In this document: piece by piece, positions 26,350 through 36,876 of the stretch | Numbering within the stretch: the first letter of the stretch is position 1 | Layout: every line of letters begins with the position of its first letter | NCBI GenBank assembly: GCA_964607755.1 | Contig: CAZSMC010000023.1 | Location: 1 to 63,566 of the forward strand | DNA length: 63,566 bases | Source of the DNA: CAZSMC01 sp964607755 | GTDB lineage: Bacteria > Zhuqueibacterota > Zhuqueibacteria > Residuimicrobiales > Krinioviventaceae | Direction of reading: 5' to 3' | Notes under the pieces: generated by a model | What the model saw: the letters and a program-made list of their open reading frames with translations, nothing else | What the model was told of the DNA's origin: nothing | Database searches by the model: none | Position numbers and translations under genes: made by a program

Positions 26350-28110
26350 TTACGGGGTCTGGCGTACCAGTCGCTGGCGCGCTTTGGGCAGCCAGGTTGC
26401 AGCGGTTTGGTGGCCGGGGTCCACGCGCAAACATTCCTGCCAGGCGCGAACGGTTTCAGCCCAGTCCCGGCGTTGCCAATGAACACAGCCCACATTATAA
26501 TACGCTGCTGCAGATTCGGGATTGAGCTCGATTGCCATGCGGTGATCCTGTAAAGCGAGATCATATTTTTTCAACCGTCGATAGGCAATGCCGCGGTCGT
26601 TATATGCCGGGACCAGAGTGCTGTCGAGTTGCAAGGCGCGGGTAAAATCGCGGACAGCCTCGCGGTAATGTCCGGTTTGACGGTACGCACCGCCGCGGTT
26701 CAAAAAAGCCGGCACAAACGTCGAATCGATGTGCACGGCCCGGGCATAGTCCGCAATGGCTAGTTCAAGATTGTCCATCTGGCGATATAAATTGCCCCGG
26801 TTATTGTAAATGGCCGGCGAGTCTTCACCTTTCTGAATAATCATGGTGTAATCGTTAATCGCCGCATTAATATCTCCCGTTTTCCGGTGGCTTTTGGCTC
26901 TCGATTTATACAGCTCTATAAAGTCGGACAGCAATTCTCCGGCGCGGTCAAAATAGATGAGAGCGCGGGCATGGTCTTCTTGTTCCTGATAAAGGATACC
27001 AAGATGATAACAAGCCAGACCCATCTGCGGATCGAGTTCGATGGCTTTTTTGAAATCAAAAGCCGCCTGTTTCAGAGAATCGAGTGCCATGTACGCCAAT
27101 CCGCGATTATTAAAAGCCCTGGCCGCACCGGGATCGATCCGGATCGCCTGACTGTAATACTCAATCTGGTTTTCGGGATCATCGCTATTCCGGCCTTTCT
27201 CGAACCAATAAGCGGCATCTTTTTCAACTTTCTCCTGTCTCTTTTCACGCAGAAAAGACCGGAACGCTTTCTGATGAGCGCGCGACGCCCGCACTTTGTG
27301 CAGAAAAGTTGAATCCGGTTTGCAGCGGGAACGCTCTTCCGCGTGCTCAACGATACTCGATGCATAAGCTTTGATGTCCGCGTCTGTTTCAGTTTCATAA
27401 GTCTTGTACAACATGAGAGTCAGTTCGTTGGGCTTGAGGAAAAGTCCCTCAGCACTGCGATTGAAAGGCTCATAATCATATTCAGATTTGGCAATATCAA
27501 CAACGGCTAACATTTTTTCTATGGCTTTCCAGGCCCGTCGCCTGTATTCGGCTTGTTCCAGCCCGGGCAGCATGGTCAGTGTTCGTTTTAAAATATTTGT
27601 CTTTAATTCGCTGTACAGAGAATTGGATTGAATGACCGGCAGCATGTGAGACACCTTTTGTTGAAAATGAAACGTCAGATTCATCTCAGAACTGTGATAG
27701 GTCTCACCATAGTTGTCCTGTTCTTTATTTTGAAAAGCTTCGTGCAACCGGGCCTGGGATTTAGCCAGAGCGCGAAAAATGAACTCATTCGCAGCTATAG
27801 CAATAGCCGGATTTTTTTGTTGCACTGCGTATTGATGCAGCAGAGTATCCAGGCGTACCAGCTTTGCAATTTTTGCTTGCAATCGCTCGATATTTTTATC
27901 CGGAGCGATGAAAATGCTGTCCCCGGAGAGACTGTCAATTTTAGCGATAACCTGCTCCAGCGTGTTATCATTCCACACCAGAGAATCATCAGAACTCTGT
28001 GATAACAATATGGCGTCAAGTGAATCATAATGCATATCCGGTTGAGTGGCTGGCGGCTTGACTGTGGCGCAGGCTGCAAAAAATAAAACCAGTACCCACA
28101 AACATTTCAT
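26350..28110 (-). CDS. TPR-repeat lipoprotein
   Basis: Protein of 586 aa with an SPII signal: a short hydrophobic stretch and lipobox FAAC, with C14 as the lipidation site. Residues about 30-290 are helical and not recognised. From about 300 to 580 there are roughly eight tandem TPR units (for example AARAFNNRGLAYMALDSLKQ and SAAAYYNVGCVHWQRRDWAE), a protein-protein interaction solenoid. It is therefore a periplasmic or outer-membrane scaffold. ATG 28110 has GAGGAAT upstream. A terminator lies downstream and a MITE-like repeat upstream. Partner unknown. Confidence 0.88.
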   Translation of the reverse strand: MKCLWVLVLFFAACATVKPPATQPDMHYDSLDAILLSQSSDDSLVWNDNTLEQVIAKIDSLSGDSIFIAPDKNIERLQAKIAKLVRLDTLLHQYAVQQKNPAIAIAANEFIFRALAKSQARLHEAFQNKEQDNYGETYHSSEMNLTFHFQQKVSHMLPVIQSNSLYSELKTNILKRTLTMLPGLEQAEYRRRAWKAIEKMLAVVDIAKSEYDYEPFNRSAEGLFLKPNELTLMLYKTYETETDADIKAYASSIVEHAEERSRCKPDSTFLHKVRASRAHQKAFRSFLREKRQEKVEKDAAYWFEKGRNSDDPENQIEYYSQAIRIDPGAARAFNNRGLAYMALDSLKQAAFDFKKAIELDPQMGLACYHLGILYQEQEDHARALIYFDRAGELLSDFIELYKSRAKSHRKTGDINAAINDYTMIIQKGEDSPAIYNNRGNLYRQMDNLELAIADYARAVHIDSTFVPAFLNRGGAYRQTGHYREAVRDFTRALQLDSTLVPAYNDRGIAYRRLKKYDLALQDHRMAIELNPESAAAYYNVGCVHWQRRDWAETVRAWQECLRVDPGHQTAATWLPKARQRLVRQTP

Positions 28111-28544
28111 TTTATTCCTCGCATCCTAAATTTATTAGAAATCTGTTAGTTTATTTCATTTATAGAATGAAATTTTTCGACAACTTGTTCCCATATAAAA
28201 GACAAAGGTTAAAGATCAACATCATTTGAAATACCTCAGTTACAATTTCAACAATGGGTCACAAAACTAGTAAATAACACATTATAATTTCCAAATTTAT
28301 AAAATGATACAACATTGATGCAGAAAAGATTTGTGACCCATTGTTTAGTTTAGATAGAGCATATCAACCGATAACTGAGCTTATACCATTATTTTAAAAT
28401 ATTACTTTGAGTTTTCTAATCATTTTTTTATTGTTTGTATCAAAGATCAGCCGGTAACAGCGTTGGCAAAATGAACCAAGTCACGCCAAATGGAGTAATA
28501 TAAAGAAATTGATTGTAAATGCATGATCAGATGAGAGTTTACAG
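28111..28544. other. Divergent intergenic region containing repeat copy B
   Basis: About 430 bases between the divergent TPR lipoprotein and sirtuin genes. The repeat at 28235-28379 takes up a third of it. The remainder, AT-rich, must hold two promoters; no particular box can be defended. Confidence 0.4.
28235..28379. repeat. MITE-like palindromic repeat, copy B
   Basis: Second copy of the element at 21902-22047, same orientation, 145 nt. Termini CTCAGTTA/TAACTGAG are exact. The internal pair ACAATGGGTCACAAA/TTTGTGACCCATTGT is a perfect 15-base inverted repeat here. Similarity extends a few bases past each terminus (AAATAC on the left, TTATAC on the right), so the real borders may be slightly wider. 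Confidence 0.7.
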
Positions 28545-29291
28545 ATGACAGCTAAAAACGAGCACACACTTTATCGCAAAGCAGCAGAAACACTTGTTAA
28601 AAATCAGCCGTGCGTGGCATTGACAGGTGCAGGTGTATCTGCGGAAAGCGGCATCCCTACCTTTCGAAAAGGCGGATTATGGGACAAGTACGATCCCTCA
28701 ATTTACGCTTCGATTGATTATTTCTTAAAAGACCCGACAAAATACTGGTCGCTTCGTTACGAACTGATAAAAAATTACGGCAATGTGAAACCAAATCCAG
28801 CCCACATCAACCTGGCACGACTGGAAGAGCGGGGCTATTTATCGGGCATTATTACCCAAAACACTGACGGTCTGCATACCAAAGCCGGTAGTAAAAATGT
28901 GGTGGAAATTCATGGCACCTTTCGCATCTGCCACTGCATGCAATGCAACAAACAATATGTTGCGCCAAACATACCGGACGGCATGCCGCCGCAGTGCGAA
29001 TGCGGCGGCGTGTTGAAACCGGACACCGTTCTTTTCGGCGAACAGTTGCCAATGGAAGCCATACAGGAAGCCTATGCGCTCTCCAGCTCGTGCCGCTGTT
29101 TTCTGCTGATTGGTACCTCTGCCGTGGTGTACCCGGCTGCTTCGTTACCTGAAATCGCCCAGGACCACGGCGCTGTCATCGTTGAAATAAATATTGAAAA
29201 CTCTTTTCCAAAAGCAGATATTTCGATCACAGCCAAAGCCGGGGAGGCGTTGGCACGGATAATGAAGGAAATAGAAGATTTAGAAACATAA
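28545..29291 (+). CDS. cobB: NAD-dependent protein deacylase (sirtuin)
   Basis: Removes acyl groups from protein lysines using NAD. The 248-aa protein has all Sir2 motifs: GAGVSAESGIPTFR (28-41) for NAD, TQNTDGLH (104-111), catalytic H123 in HGTF, zinc cysteines C131, C134, C151 and C153, and a late GTSAVVYPAA. No signal peptide; cytoplasmic. It is an isolated plus-strand gene followed 246 bases later by the Mth938-like gene. Substrate preference (acetyl or succinyl) cannot be judged. Confidence 0.96.
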   Translation: MTAKNEHTLYRKAAETLVKNQPCVALTGAGVSAESGIPTFRKGGLWDKYDPSIYASIDYFLKDPTKYWSLRYELIKNYGNVKPNPAHINLARLEERGYLSGIITQNTDGLHTKAGSKNVVEIHGTFRICHCMQCNKQYVAPNIPDGMPPQCECGGVLKPDTVLFGEQLPMEAIQEAYALSSSCRCFLLIGTSAVVYPAASLPEIAQDHGAVIVEINIENSFPKADISITAKAGEALARIMKEIEDLET

Positions 29292-29537
29292 AATAAAACA
29301 TAACTGAAGAAAATTCCTTTTTGAATGATACAAGACAACCAAGATAAGTTCATAAAAATTCATAGTGATATTCCGAATAGTTCTTTGAGTGACAGTCCTG
29401 ACGGAATTCATAAAATTAATGTTTTGTTGTAATTTCTGCTATTCTAAAAATTCAAAGCCATAACGTCAAAGACAATATAACGCTTAAAAAAAAATACTTT
29501 GCAATTATTAAATGCATTAAAAAACCCAGGGTGCAAC

Positions 29538-29900
29538 ATGCAACCAACCATCGACAGTACGGCCTTTGGATTTATAACTATCCGTGGCATTACCTACGAA
29601 AAAGATATCATTATCCGTTTGAACGGCGATGTAAAAAACCGCAAAAAGAAACTCTCAAAAGCGATATACGGCACATCTCATAAACTCTCCAAAGAAGAAG
29701 CAAAGCATGTGTATGAAAAAGGCGCCAAAAAACTGATCATTGGTTCCGGTCAGCAGGGCGCTTTGACATTAACAGATGAAGCTGTAGATTATTTTCAAAA
29801 AAAAGGCTGCAATATCGAGATTGCGCCAACCCCGGAAGCTATTCAAAACTGGAACCGACAAAATGGCCCGTTTATTGGCTTGTTTCACATCACTTGTTGA
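29538..29900 (+). CDS. Mth938-like domain protein (DUF498/NDUFAF3 family)
   Basis: Protein of 120 aa with a small alpha/beta fold. Family features are the start FGFITIRGITYEKDIII, the central block GAKKLIIGSGQQGALTL, and VDYFQKKGCNIEIAPTPEAIQNWN. The human relative NDUFAF3 helps assemble respiratory complex I; bacterial members are uncharacterised. I start at ATG 29538 (MQPTIDSTAF), since the upstream extension to 29499 is not conserved. The stop falls at the end of a slightly divergent C-terminus (GPFIGLFHITC). Confidence 0.87.
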   Translation: MQPTIDSTAFGFITIRGITYEKDIIIRLNGDVKNRKKKLSKAIYGTSHKLSKEEAKHVYEKGAKKLIIGSGQQGALTLTDEAVDYFQKKGCNIEIAPTPEAIQNWNRQNGPFIGLFHITC

Positions 29901-30494
29901 ACACATCTGTCCTGGCTTGTTAGTGGATAAAACGTTTTTTCTTTCAGTCCAGGATGTTGTCTTTGCATTAATTGGGTGGTCTTTGGCCGGGGTAGTAACA
30001 TATATCCTTCCCGTTTTTATCATTCCATGCCGAACGCTGCAAATGACTCTATAGTTTTTAAGAATGTAAATAAATGTTAAAAATTACTTGACTAAATAAC
30101 AGATTATCTTTATAATTTGAGCATCAGTAATTCAGAGCAAGTTCTACATTTCCCAACACGGTTAAACCGGGACCAAAAAAGATTTGAAATCTTTTACCAG
30201 ATTCAGTTAAAAAGTTAACTTGCACTTGTAAGATACTAATATTTCACTCCTATGGGGTGTGAATTGATTAAAGTAGTCAATTTCTATAAATATCTCGCCG
30301 TTATGCGGCAATTTTTAATTCATCTCTACGAGAATACTTTTCTATGACAGATAAAAGTAAAACTTTCTGTATTACACATTTTCTAAAAACAAAATTTTTA
30401 ACAAGGATTTTTTTATTTGCAGTTTTATCATCCATCAAAGCAGTGTCGACAGTCAAATCATAGATTTACTAACATAAAAGGAAAGGGACCAAGG
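29901..30494. other. Long 5' region upstream of the TonB receptor operon
   Basis: About 590 AT-rich bases with no gene that I can support; short frames (for example 29821-30054) lack family features. The promoter of the receptor/PorV locus should be here. The right half has small dyads (CTCCTATGGGGTGTG, and GCCGTTATGCGGCAA as a CGCCG..CGGC-type hairpin near 30296-30308) that could form an mRNA leader structure. No known riboswitch recognised. Confidence 0.4.
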
Positions 30495-33200
30495 ATGAAA
30501 AGATTGTGTTTTGTTGCTCTCTTTATAGTCTTAATGTGCGGTCACCTCTATGCCCAGACAACCGGCAAATTAGCCGGACAAATCACAGATGAGGCTACCG
30601 GTGATCCTTTGCCCGGCGTGAATGTCATTATCGAAGGCACGCAAATGGGTGCGGCTACTGATCTGCAAGGCAGGTATTTTATTCTCAATGTGCCTCCCGG
30701 AACGTATTCGGTGAAATACATGATGATGGGGTATACAAACAAAATCGTCCAGGACGTCAGAGTGAATGTAAACCGGACGACGACAATAAACATCACCCTT
30801 CAGGAGACAACTCTGGAAGTTGGAGAAGAAATCATCGTTACAGCCGACCGGGTGACTGTTAAAAAAGACCAGACCAGTTCCATTCGAAACGTGTCAGCCG
30901 AGGAGATGGAAATCCTTCCTATCGAAGACACCGGCAGTGTGGTTTCCATGCAGCCCGGTGTGGTTCAGGGACACTTTCGCGGCGGACGAAGCGGAGAAAC
31001 AACATATATGATCGACGGCATTTCAGTGAACAACCAGTTAAACCGCGGGCAAATGGTTTCACTTGATCCGGATGCCGTTCAGGAAGTAGAAGTGATCACC
31101 GGAACCTTTAACGCCAAGTACGGAGAGGCAATGAGCGGCATCGTCAACATGGTGACCAAAGAGGGAGGTAATTCTTTTCATGGAAAATTAGAAGGATACC
31201 TTGGCAATTACCTCACCCCGCACGATGACGTTTTTATCGGTTTGAAACCGGGTGAAGTAACCCGCAATCAGGATTACAAATTCATGCTTCACGGCCCTGT
31301 TTTTAAAGACAAACTAACGTTTTTCGTCAGCGGCCGGCGCCAGGATAATGATAATTATCTCAACGGTATCCGCCGGTTCAATATAACCGATGAACCGGAT
31401 TACAGCCAGTTTCAGGACAGCACCCAGTTCGATCCGGTTACTGGTGAGTATGATTCGAACGATCACACTGGCGACGGTGAATATGTACCCATGAACTGGT
31501 TCGAAGAATTGAACCTCAACGGTAAGCTGACCTACAAGCTCTCAGATATCAAGATGTCGCTAATGTATCTTTTCAACAACAGCGAGAGCCAGGGATACAG
31601 TCACACTCACAAGTATAAACCTGATGGCCGGTCGGTAGGGCATAACACCAGCCATATGTTCACATACAAGCTGAACCATGTCATTGGCCAACGATTGTTT
31701 TACGAGCTCAAGCTCTCCTACTCTAACAGTTATTACGGCAATTATCTGTACGAAAATCCTTTGGACTCCCGCTACATTCATGACCGTTATTCTGCCAACG
31801 CCCAGTACACCGGATTTGTTACTGGCGGGCAGGACAAAAATCACCATGAAATAACCACTGAAAAGTATCTCGGCCGGTTGGACCTAACCTGGCAAATGAC
31901 GCATAATCACAGCGTTGAATCCGGTTTTGAGGGAGTTCAATTCAGTTACGACAATGCGTATCATCAAATCATGAATGCTTTTCGCAATACACAGGCATCC
32001 GGGCTTCTCTATGCGCCGCAAATCATGCCGGATTCGACCGTTTATGCGGATGTGTATGAGGAATCACCAATTCAGTTATCAGCCTGGTTATCCGACAAAA
32101 TGGAATTCCAGGACATGGTCATCGACCTGGGCGTTCGCGCTGAATATTTCGATCCGCGGACAACGTATCCGTCGAACTACCGGAATCCAAACAACGTGCT
32201 GCAAAAAGAAGATACCCCGGAATGGCAATCAGTGCCAATAGACGCGGATGCAAAATTCAATCTTGCACCCCGGTTAGGTTTGTCCTACCAGTTGGGAGAA
32301 GCCGCGTTGTTGCGGTTCAGCTATGGTCATTTCTATCAATATCCGCCGCACAGCACTATGTATCAAAACAACTCTTACATTATCGAGCCCACCAATTATG
32401 CCAGCACCCTGGGCAATCCTCAGGTCGAACCCGAGGCTACAGTCAATTACGAAATTGGTTTGTGGCAGGCGCTGAATGATTACATGGACCTGGAAGTGGC
32501 GCTGTGGTACAAGGACATTTACAACCTTTCCACGGTAAACATTGTGACAACCTACAATGCTGTACGCTATGGTTTATATGGCAATAAAGACTATGGCAAC
32601 GCCCGCGGCCTGGAAGTCAAGTATAACACCCGCGTCGGTAGTTTTTATGGCGAAGCAAATTACACATTGCAATATACCCGAGGAAACGCCGACAATCCGC
32701 AGTTTACATTCTCAAGGGCAGGCAACAGTCAGGATCCCATTCCCACGCTCATTCCCATGAGCTGGGACCAGCGACATACCTTTAACCTATCTCTCGGCTA
32801 TACAAAGAAAAGTTACGGCGCCAGCCTTTTAGGCTGGTTTGGTTCGGGCTCGGCGTATACATGGTCTCCTATCGATCAGAATCCATTGAACCGGGTCAAC
32901 CTCTACCCTAACAACAGCAAGAAACCTTTCCACTATACAGTAGATTTGAAAGCGCATTATGAAATGGACATGCTGTGGGATACAAAATTGCGCTGGACAT
33001 TGCGAGTGTACAACCTGTTCGATCGAATGAACGAATATGGTGTAAACTCTAACACCGGACGCACCAACCAGGCTATTATCCGGCCGCAAGACCGGCTTGG
33101 TCACTGGAGCGACTTTAGCACCTATGAAGAACGCATTTACAGTCCGGCAAACTGGTCAGCGCCACGTCTGGTCAAACTCGGTGTTGCTCTGGTTTTCTAA
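30495..33200 (+). CDS. TonB-dependent outer-membrane receptor with carboxypeptidase-like regulatory domain
   Basis: Protein of 901 aa. Signal peptide (1-20, ending LYAQ), carboxypeptidase-regulatory-like domain (about 25-105: GQITDEATGDPLPGVNVIIEG), TonB plug (about 115-220, with MIDGISVNNQLNRGQ and AKYGEAMSGIVN), and a large beta-barrel ending in VKLGVALVF with a terminal phenylalanine. This is the Bacteroidota/FCB 'OAR-like' receptor layout. ATG 30495 follows a purine-rich AAAGGAAAGGG; a longer frame to 30417 has no ribosome binding site. It heads a run with a large sorting-domain protein, PorV-like protein and two lipoproteins, so it may serve surface assembly or uptake linked to that cargo. 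Ligand unknown. Confidence 0.92.
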   Translation: MKRLCFVALFIVLMCGHLYAQTTGKLAGQITDEATGDPLPGVNVIIEGTQMGAATDLQGRYFILNVPPGTYSVKYMMMGYTNKIVQDVRVNVNRTTTINITLQETTLEVGEEIIVTADRVTVKKDQTSSIRNVSAEEMEILPIEDTGSVVSMQPGVVQGHFRGGRSGETTYMIDGISVNNQLNRGQMVSLDPDAVQEVEVITGTFNAKYGEAMSGIVNMVTKEGGNSFHGKLEGYLGNYLTPHDDVFIGLKPGEVTRNQDYKFMLHGPVFKDKLTFFVSGRRQDNDNYLNGIRRFNITDEPDYSQFQDSTQFDPVTGEYDSNDHTGDGEYVPMNWFEELNLNGKLTYKLSDIKMSLMYLFNNSESQGYSHTHKYKPDGRSVGHNTSHMFTYKLNHVIGQRLFYELKLSYSNSYYGNYLYENPLDSRYIHDRYSANAQYTGFVTGGQDKNHHEITTEKYLGRLDLTWQMTHNHSVESGFEGVQFSYDNAYHQIMNAFRNTQASGLLYAPQIMPDSTVYADVYEESPIQLSAWLSDKMEFQDMVIDLGVRAEYFDPRTTYPSNYRNPNNVLQKEDTPEWQSVPIDADAKFNLAPRLGLSYQLGEAALLRFSYGHFYQYPPHSTMYQNNSYIIEPTNYASTLGNPQVEPEATVNYEIGLWQALNDYMDLEVALWYKDIYNLSTVNIVTTYNAVRYGLYGNKDYGNARGLEVKYNTRVGSFYGEANYTLQYTRGNADNPQFTFSRAGNSQDPIPTLIPMSWDQRHTFNLSLGYTKKSYGASLLGWFGSGSAYTWSPIDQNPLNRVNLYPNNSKKPFHYTVDLKAHYEMDMLWDTKLRWTLRVYNLFDRMNEYGVNSNTGRTNQAIIRPQDRLGHWSDFSTYEERIYSPANWSAPRLVKLGVALVF

Positions 33201-33254
33201 GCACAATAAGATAAAAAGTGCTCTAATGCATGTAAAAGAAAAGGATTTCGAGCT

Positions 33255-36200
33255 ATGAAAAAAATAATCTTTTTGATTTTTTGTTTAGGAGTTATCCTGA
33301 TGCAGACGGATGTCCTCCTGGCTCAGGGACGAAAATATGAAGGGCCCGAAGACGGCGCCGGCGATCCTCACCTTGAGCGCGAGGGTTTTATGACCGGCAA
33401 CCGGGTGCAATTGCTGTTTAAAAACAACACCGAATTGGGTGATTATCCGCGTAAAGATGCGGCCCGCTGGCCTAAAGGGATCGGTGGCAACGTGATGCAC
33501 GACGGACTCGGGCTATTGATTAGCGCTCCTGTATTCCTGAGGCAAGATACCATTCCGGTTACAGACACGACCGAAATTCGCAACCTGGCGATGGACGGCC
33601 TGATTGATACGCTGTTTTATTGCCAGACAAATTATCGTGAAGAAATGGACCGTGATCCAACCGGGCAAATCGAATGGGGGCTTCACCCCGCCCCGGGGTA
33701 TATGAATAACAACAGTGAGACTCCAGCCATGAGTAACCATCCGGAGTCCTGGCCGCCCCAGGGATGGCTGTATGAAGGGCGCAAGCGGCGCTGGGCCGGA
33801 GAATGGGATGGCCGGTTTGGCCGCGGCCAAATCCGCGCCGACCTGGAATCTTATTGTGTCGCCAACGATGCTCAAGACCTGGAATATCTTGGAGATGATG
33901 ATATTGTGAAATATTATCCGCGTCCGGGATTAAAAATCGGTGACATCGATCCCAGTGTGACTATCCAGAAAGGAGAGCCCTGGGGCGGTTTAGGAGTTCG
34001 GGTTAAACAGCGTGGTTTTCAGTGGAACAATCCCATGGCACAGGATTGTATTTTTTGGGAATACACAATCGCCAATGTCTCTGATTATGATTTACCTTAT
34101 ATGGCGTTCGGTTACTGGCTTGATAACGATATTGGAGGCGAGAATACCGGCGAAGACGGCAGCTTTGACAAAATAGAAAACCTTTCTTATAGTTGGGATA
34201 CAGATGGTGTCGGCGAAGACGGCTATCCGACAGGTACTGCCGGCTATGCCTATCTGGAAAGCCCCGGAATATTTAATGACAACAAAGACAACGATGATGA
34301 TGGACTCATCGATGAAAGCCGGAACAATGATGCTGGTGAACTCATAGGGCCGTACGATGGTATTTCCAATCTGAACAAATTTCTCTCATTTTACGGACTG
34401 AAAGAAAGCGACTTGAAAGAACACTGGTCCGGTGACGAAGATCAGGACTGGGTTGATGGTGAAGATACCAATAATAATGGCATTTACGATCCGGATGAAT
34501 ATGCCGGAGATGATGTTGGCCTCGACGGTGTTGCGCCCGGTGAAGAAAACTACCTTGGTCCTGACCTCGATGGCACCGAATGCAACCACCGTCCCGATCT
34601 TCGCGAAGGCTATGCCGAACCTAATTTTGGCTGGACCGATGTATCTGAAACTGATATGCTCGGTTTGACAACGTTGCTCTTTTACGAGGCTGTACCTCAC
34701 AACGAACCGTATACCGGCTGGTTTCGCCATGACAAATCGATATGGGAGCGCATGACGCTTATCGATTCCCTGGAATCCGGTGCCACTGATATTAGCAACC
34801 TGTTCGAAATGTTCTCCACAGCAAAGTTTCCGCTTTACAAAGGTCATACCGAATTCATTTCTATCTCACAATTACATTCTTATGACGACCTGGCTGGTCT
34901 GGTTTCCGCCGCTCACTCGGCACCAGCGCTGTTCACCCTCAAGAAAACAGTCCAGGTCATTTATGAAAAAGATTACCGTTTTGCCCAGCCTCCGGAAATG
35001 CCAACCCTGAAAGCCATTCCCGGAGACGGTTTTGTCCAACTTATCTGGGATAACCGGGCAGACCGCATTACTCGCGAGCCGTTTCTTAACGGGGAAAATG
35101 ATTTCGAAGGTTATAAAATTTATCGTTCTACCGATAAAGATATGCACGATCCCATGATTATAACCGATGGCTATGGCACGAAATCATTCTTTAAACCGAT
35201 CTTCCGGTGCGACCTGAAAAACGGCCGCCGGGGATTTACAAATTACGGCTTGCTAAACGGTGTAGCCTATAACCTGGGTGAAGATACCGGAATTGCCTAT
35301 TCATTCAAAGACGAGACTGTCCAGAACGGCCGCACTTATTACTACGCAGCCGTGGCCTATGATTACGGCATTGAACCGGGGCGCTTGAAAGGAACGTCGG
35401 TCATTTCTCAGGATGAAAACTATGGCATCGCTCCATCTGAAAATAACGTGGTCATTCGTCAGGATGAGTTCGAAAATATTGAATTTATCGGCCGAAATGT
35501 TGCTGTCGTTACTCCCGGAACCGATGCAGCAGGTTCAGTTATTGAATCCGATTTTGAAATCGATGACAGCGGCGCCTCTGGATCCGGTACGTTCGTTCCA
35601 AAAGTCGTCGATCCAAACTCGCTCAAAAAAGGACATACATACAAAGTGAAATTCACTATCAGCAGACTGGATTCGCTGTACCGTTTTCATCCGGGATACG
35701 GCTTTTCATTCACGACCAGCGGATTACGCATCTACGACGTGACCGCCGGCAACTCGTTGGTGTTTGAAGATGTGCTGATGCGGGACGATAAAGATCAACC
35801 GACGCCTAAAAACATGCGCACTGTTTTGGAATATTATGACAATGAAACCAGCGATGCCGAAGATGATTTTTATTCACTTGCCACCAGCACGATGAAAACC
35901 ACAGAAATATTTCACGGACTTCAGCTTGGCGTCAAAATGGACCGCCGCCTTGCTGAACGCGACATTCTCAACACCGGATGGATGCCGGGTGAGTCACCGA
36001 TAAATGTCCTTTACGTTGACGAAAATATGCAATGTTATGCCTGGGATTATAATATTGTTTTCTCAGATAAACCCATTTATGAGACTCAGGTCGAGTCCCG
36101 TGGCGTTATCGCTTTGAGAGATGAAAACAATGAACGCTTTGATCGCGGTGTGATTTTGACCAAAGAAGAATTTAATTTCCGGGTAGAAAACCTGGTTTTT

Positions 36201-36842
36201 AGTGACTCGCTTGGGAATCCGCTTTTGCTTGATATGGCTGTCCATGATGTGAACGGCAACGGCGAATTCGATATTCTCCAAGACCGGGTCCTGGTTGGTC
36301 CGTTGAACGAAAAAGGCCGCTGGGACGGTTTGCTCTTTGCATTTGATTTTAAGAATTGCCAGGACGAGAGCGAATTGCCCAAGGCAAACGATGTCTATGC
36401 TATACGATACAATCGCCCCTTCTTTTCAAGCGATTCGATTCTGTTCACAGTCGATGCCAGAGAAACAATCAATGAAGAAAAAGCAAAATCCGAAATGGAT
36501 AATATTCGGGTGGTGCCAAATCCTTATGTTGCATCGAATGTGATGGAACCTTCAGTGGTCAATAAATATCTTAACCAGCGCCGCCGGCTACAGTTCACGA
36601 ATCTTCCGCAACAGTGTACGATTAAAATCTTTACCGTAAGCGGCATCTTGATTCGCGAGCTTAATGCTCCGGAAGATGCGTTAACTGGCTATAACGGATT
36701 CGGCGATGCAAACAACGGCATGATTCACTGGGATATGAAAACAAAAGAAGGACTGGATATAGCTGCTGGCATGTATTTCTATCACGTTAAAGACGATCAA
36801 ACCGGCAAAGTTAAAACAGGTAAATTTGCCGTCATAAAGTAA
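33255..36842 (+). CDS. Large secreted protein with acidic repeats and C-terminal sorting domain
   Basis: Protein of 1195 aa. Signal peptide (1-24, ending VLLAQ). The N-terminal 330 residues are unrecognised. Around 345-425 are calcium-binding-like acidic segments, DNDDDGLIDES and DTNNNGIYDPDEYAGDD. A fibronectin III-like region follows near 580-720 (VQLIWDNRAD...FEGYKIYRSTD). The last 90 residues are a FlgD-like/type IX sorting domain with VVPNPYVAS and GMYFYHVKD...KTGKFAVIK. It lies 54 bases after the receptor gene and 34 before the PorV-like gene. Secretion by a PorV-dependent type IX-like route and surface anchoring are likely; role unknown. Confidence 0.87.
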   Translation: MKKIIFLIFCLGVILMQTDVLLAQGRKYEGPEDGAGDPHLEREGFMTGNRVQLLFKNNTELGDYPRKDAARWPKGIGGNVMHDGLGLLISAPVFLRQDTIPVTDTTEIRNLAMDGLIDTLFYCQTNYREEMDRDPTGQIEWGLHPAPGYMNNNSETPAMSNHPESWPPQGWLYEGRKRRWAGEWDGRFGRGQIRADLESYCVANDAQDLEYLGDDDIVKYYPRPGLKIGDIDPSVTIQKGEPWGGLGVRVKQRGFQWNNPMAQDCIFWEYTIANVSDYDLPYMAFGYWLDNDIGGENTGEDGSFDKIENLSYSWDTDGVGEDGYPTGTAGYAYLESPGIFNDNKDNDDDGLIDESRNNDAGELIGPYDGISNLNKFLSFYGLKESDLKEHWSGDEDQDWVDGEDTNNNGIYDPDEYAGDDVGLDGVAPGEENYLGPDLDGTECNHRPDLREGYAEPNFGWTDVSETDMLGLTTLLFYEAVPHNEPYTGWFRHDKSIWERMTLIDSLESGATDISNLFEMFSTAKFPLYKGHTEFISISQLHSYDDLAGLVSAAHSAPALFTLKKTVQVIYEKDYRFAQPPEMPTLKAIPGDGFVQLIWDNRADRITREPFLNGENDFEGYKIYRSTDKDMHDPMIITDGYGTKSFFKPIFRCDLKNGRRGFTNYGLLNGVAYNLGEDTGIAYSFKDETVQNGRTYYYAAVAYDYGIEPGRLKGTSVISQDENYGIAPSENNVVIRQDEFENIEFIGRNVAVVTPGTDAAGSVIESDFEIDDSGASGSGTFVPKVVDPNSLKKGHTYKVKFTISRLDSLYRFHPGYGFSFTTSGLRIYDVTAGNSLVFEDVLMRDDKDQPTPKNMRTVLEYYDNETSDAEDDFYSLATSTMKTTEIFHGLQLGVKMDRRLAERDILNTGWMPGESPINVLYVDENMQCYAWDYNIVFSDKPIYETQVESRGVIALRDENNERFDRGVILTKEEFNFRVENLVFSDSLGNPLLLDMAVHDVNGNGEFDILQDRVLVGPLNEKGRWDGLLFAFDFKNCQDESELPKANDVYAIRYNRPFFSSDSILFTVDARETINEEKAKSEMDNIRVVPNPYVASNVMEPSVVNKYLNQRRRLQFTNLPQQCTIKIFTVSGILIRELNAPEDALTGYNGFGDANNGMIHWDMKTKEGLDIAAGMYFYHVKDDQTGKVKTGKFAVIK

Positions 36843-36876
36843 AGCATGAATTCAAGATTTATGAAAGGATAGAATC

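Noticed and set aside
31975..32760. Plus-strand secondary frames inside the TonB receptor gene
   Set aside because: They overlap a well-supported barrel coding region in another frame and have no features.
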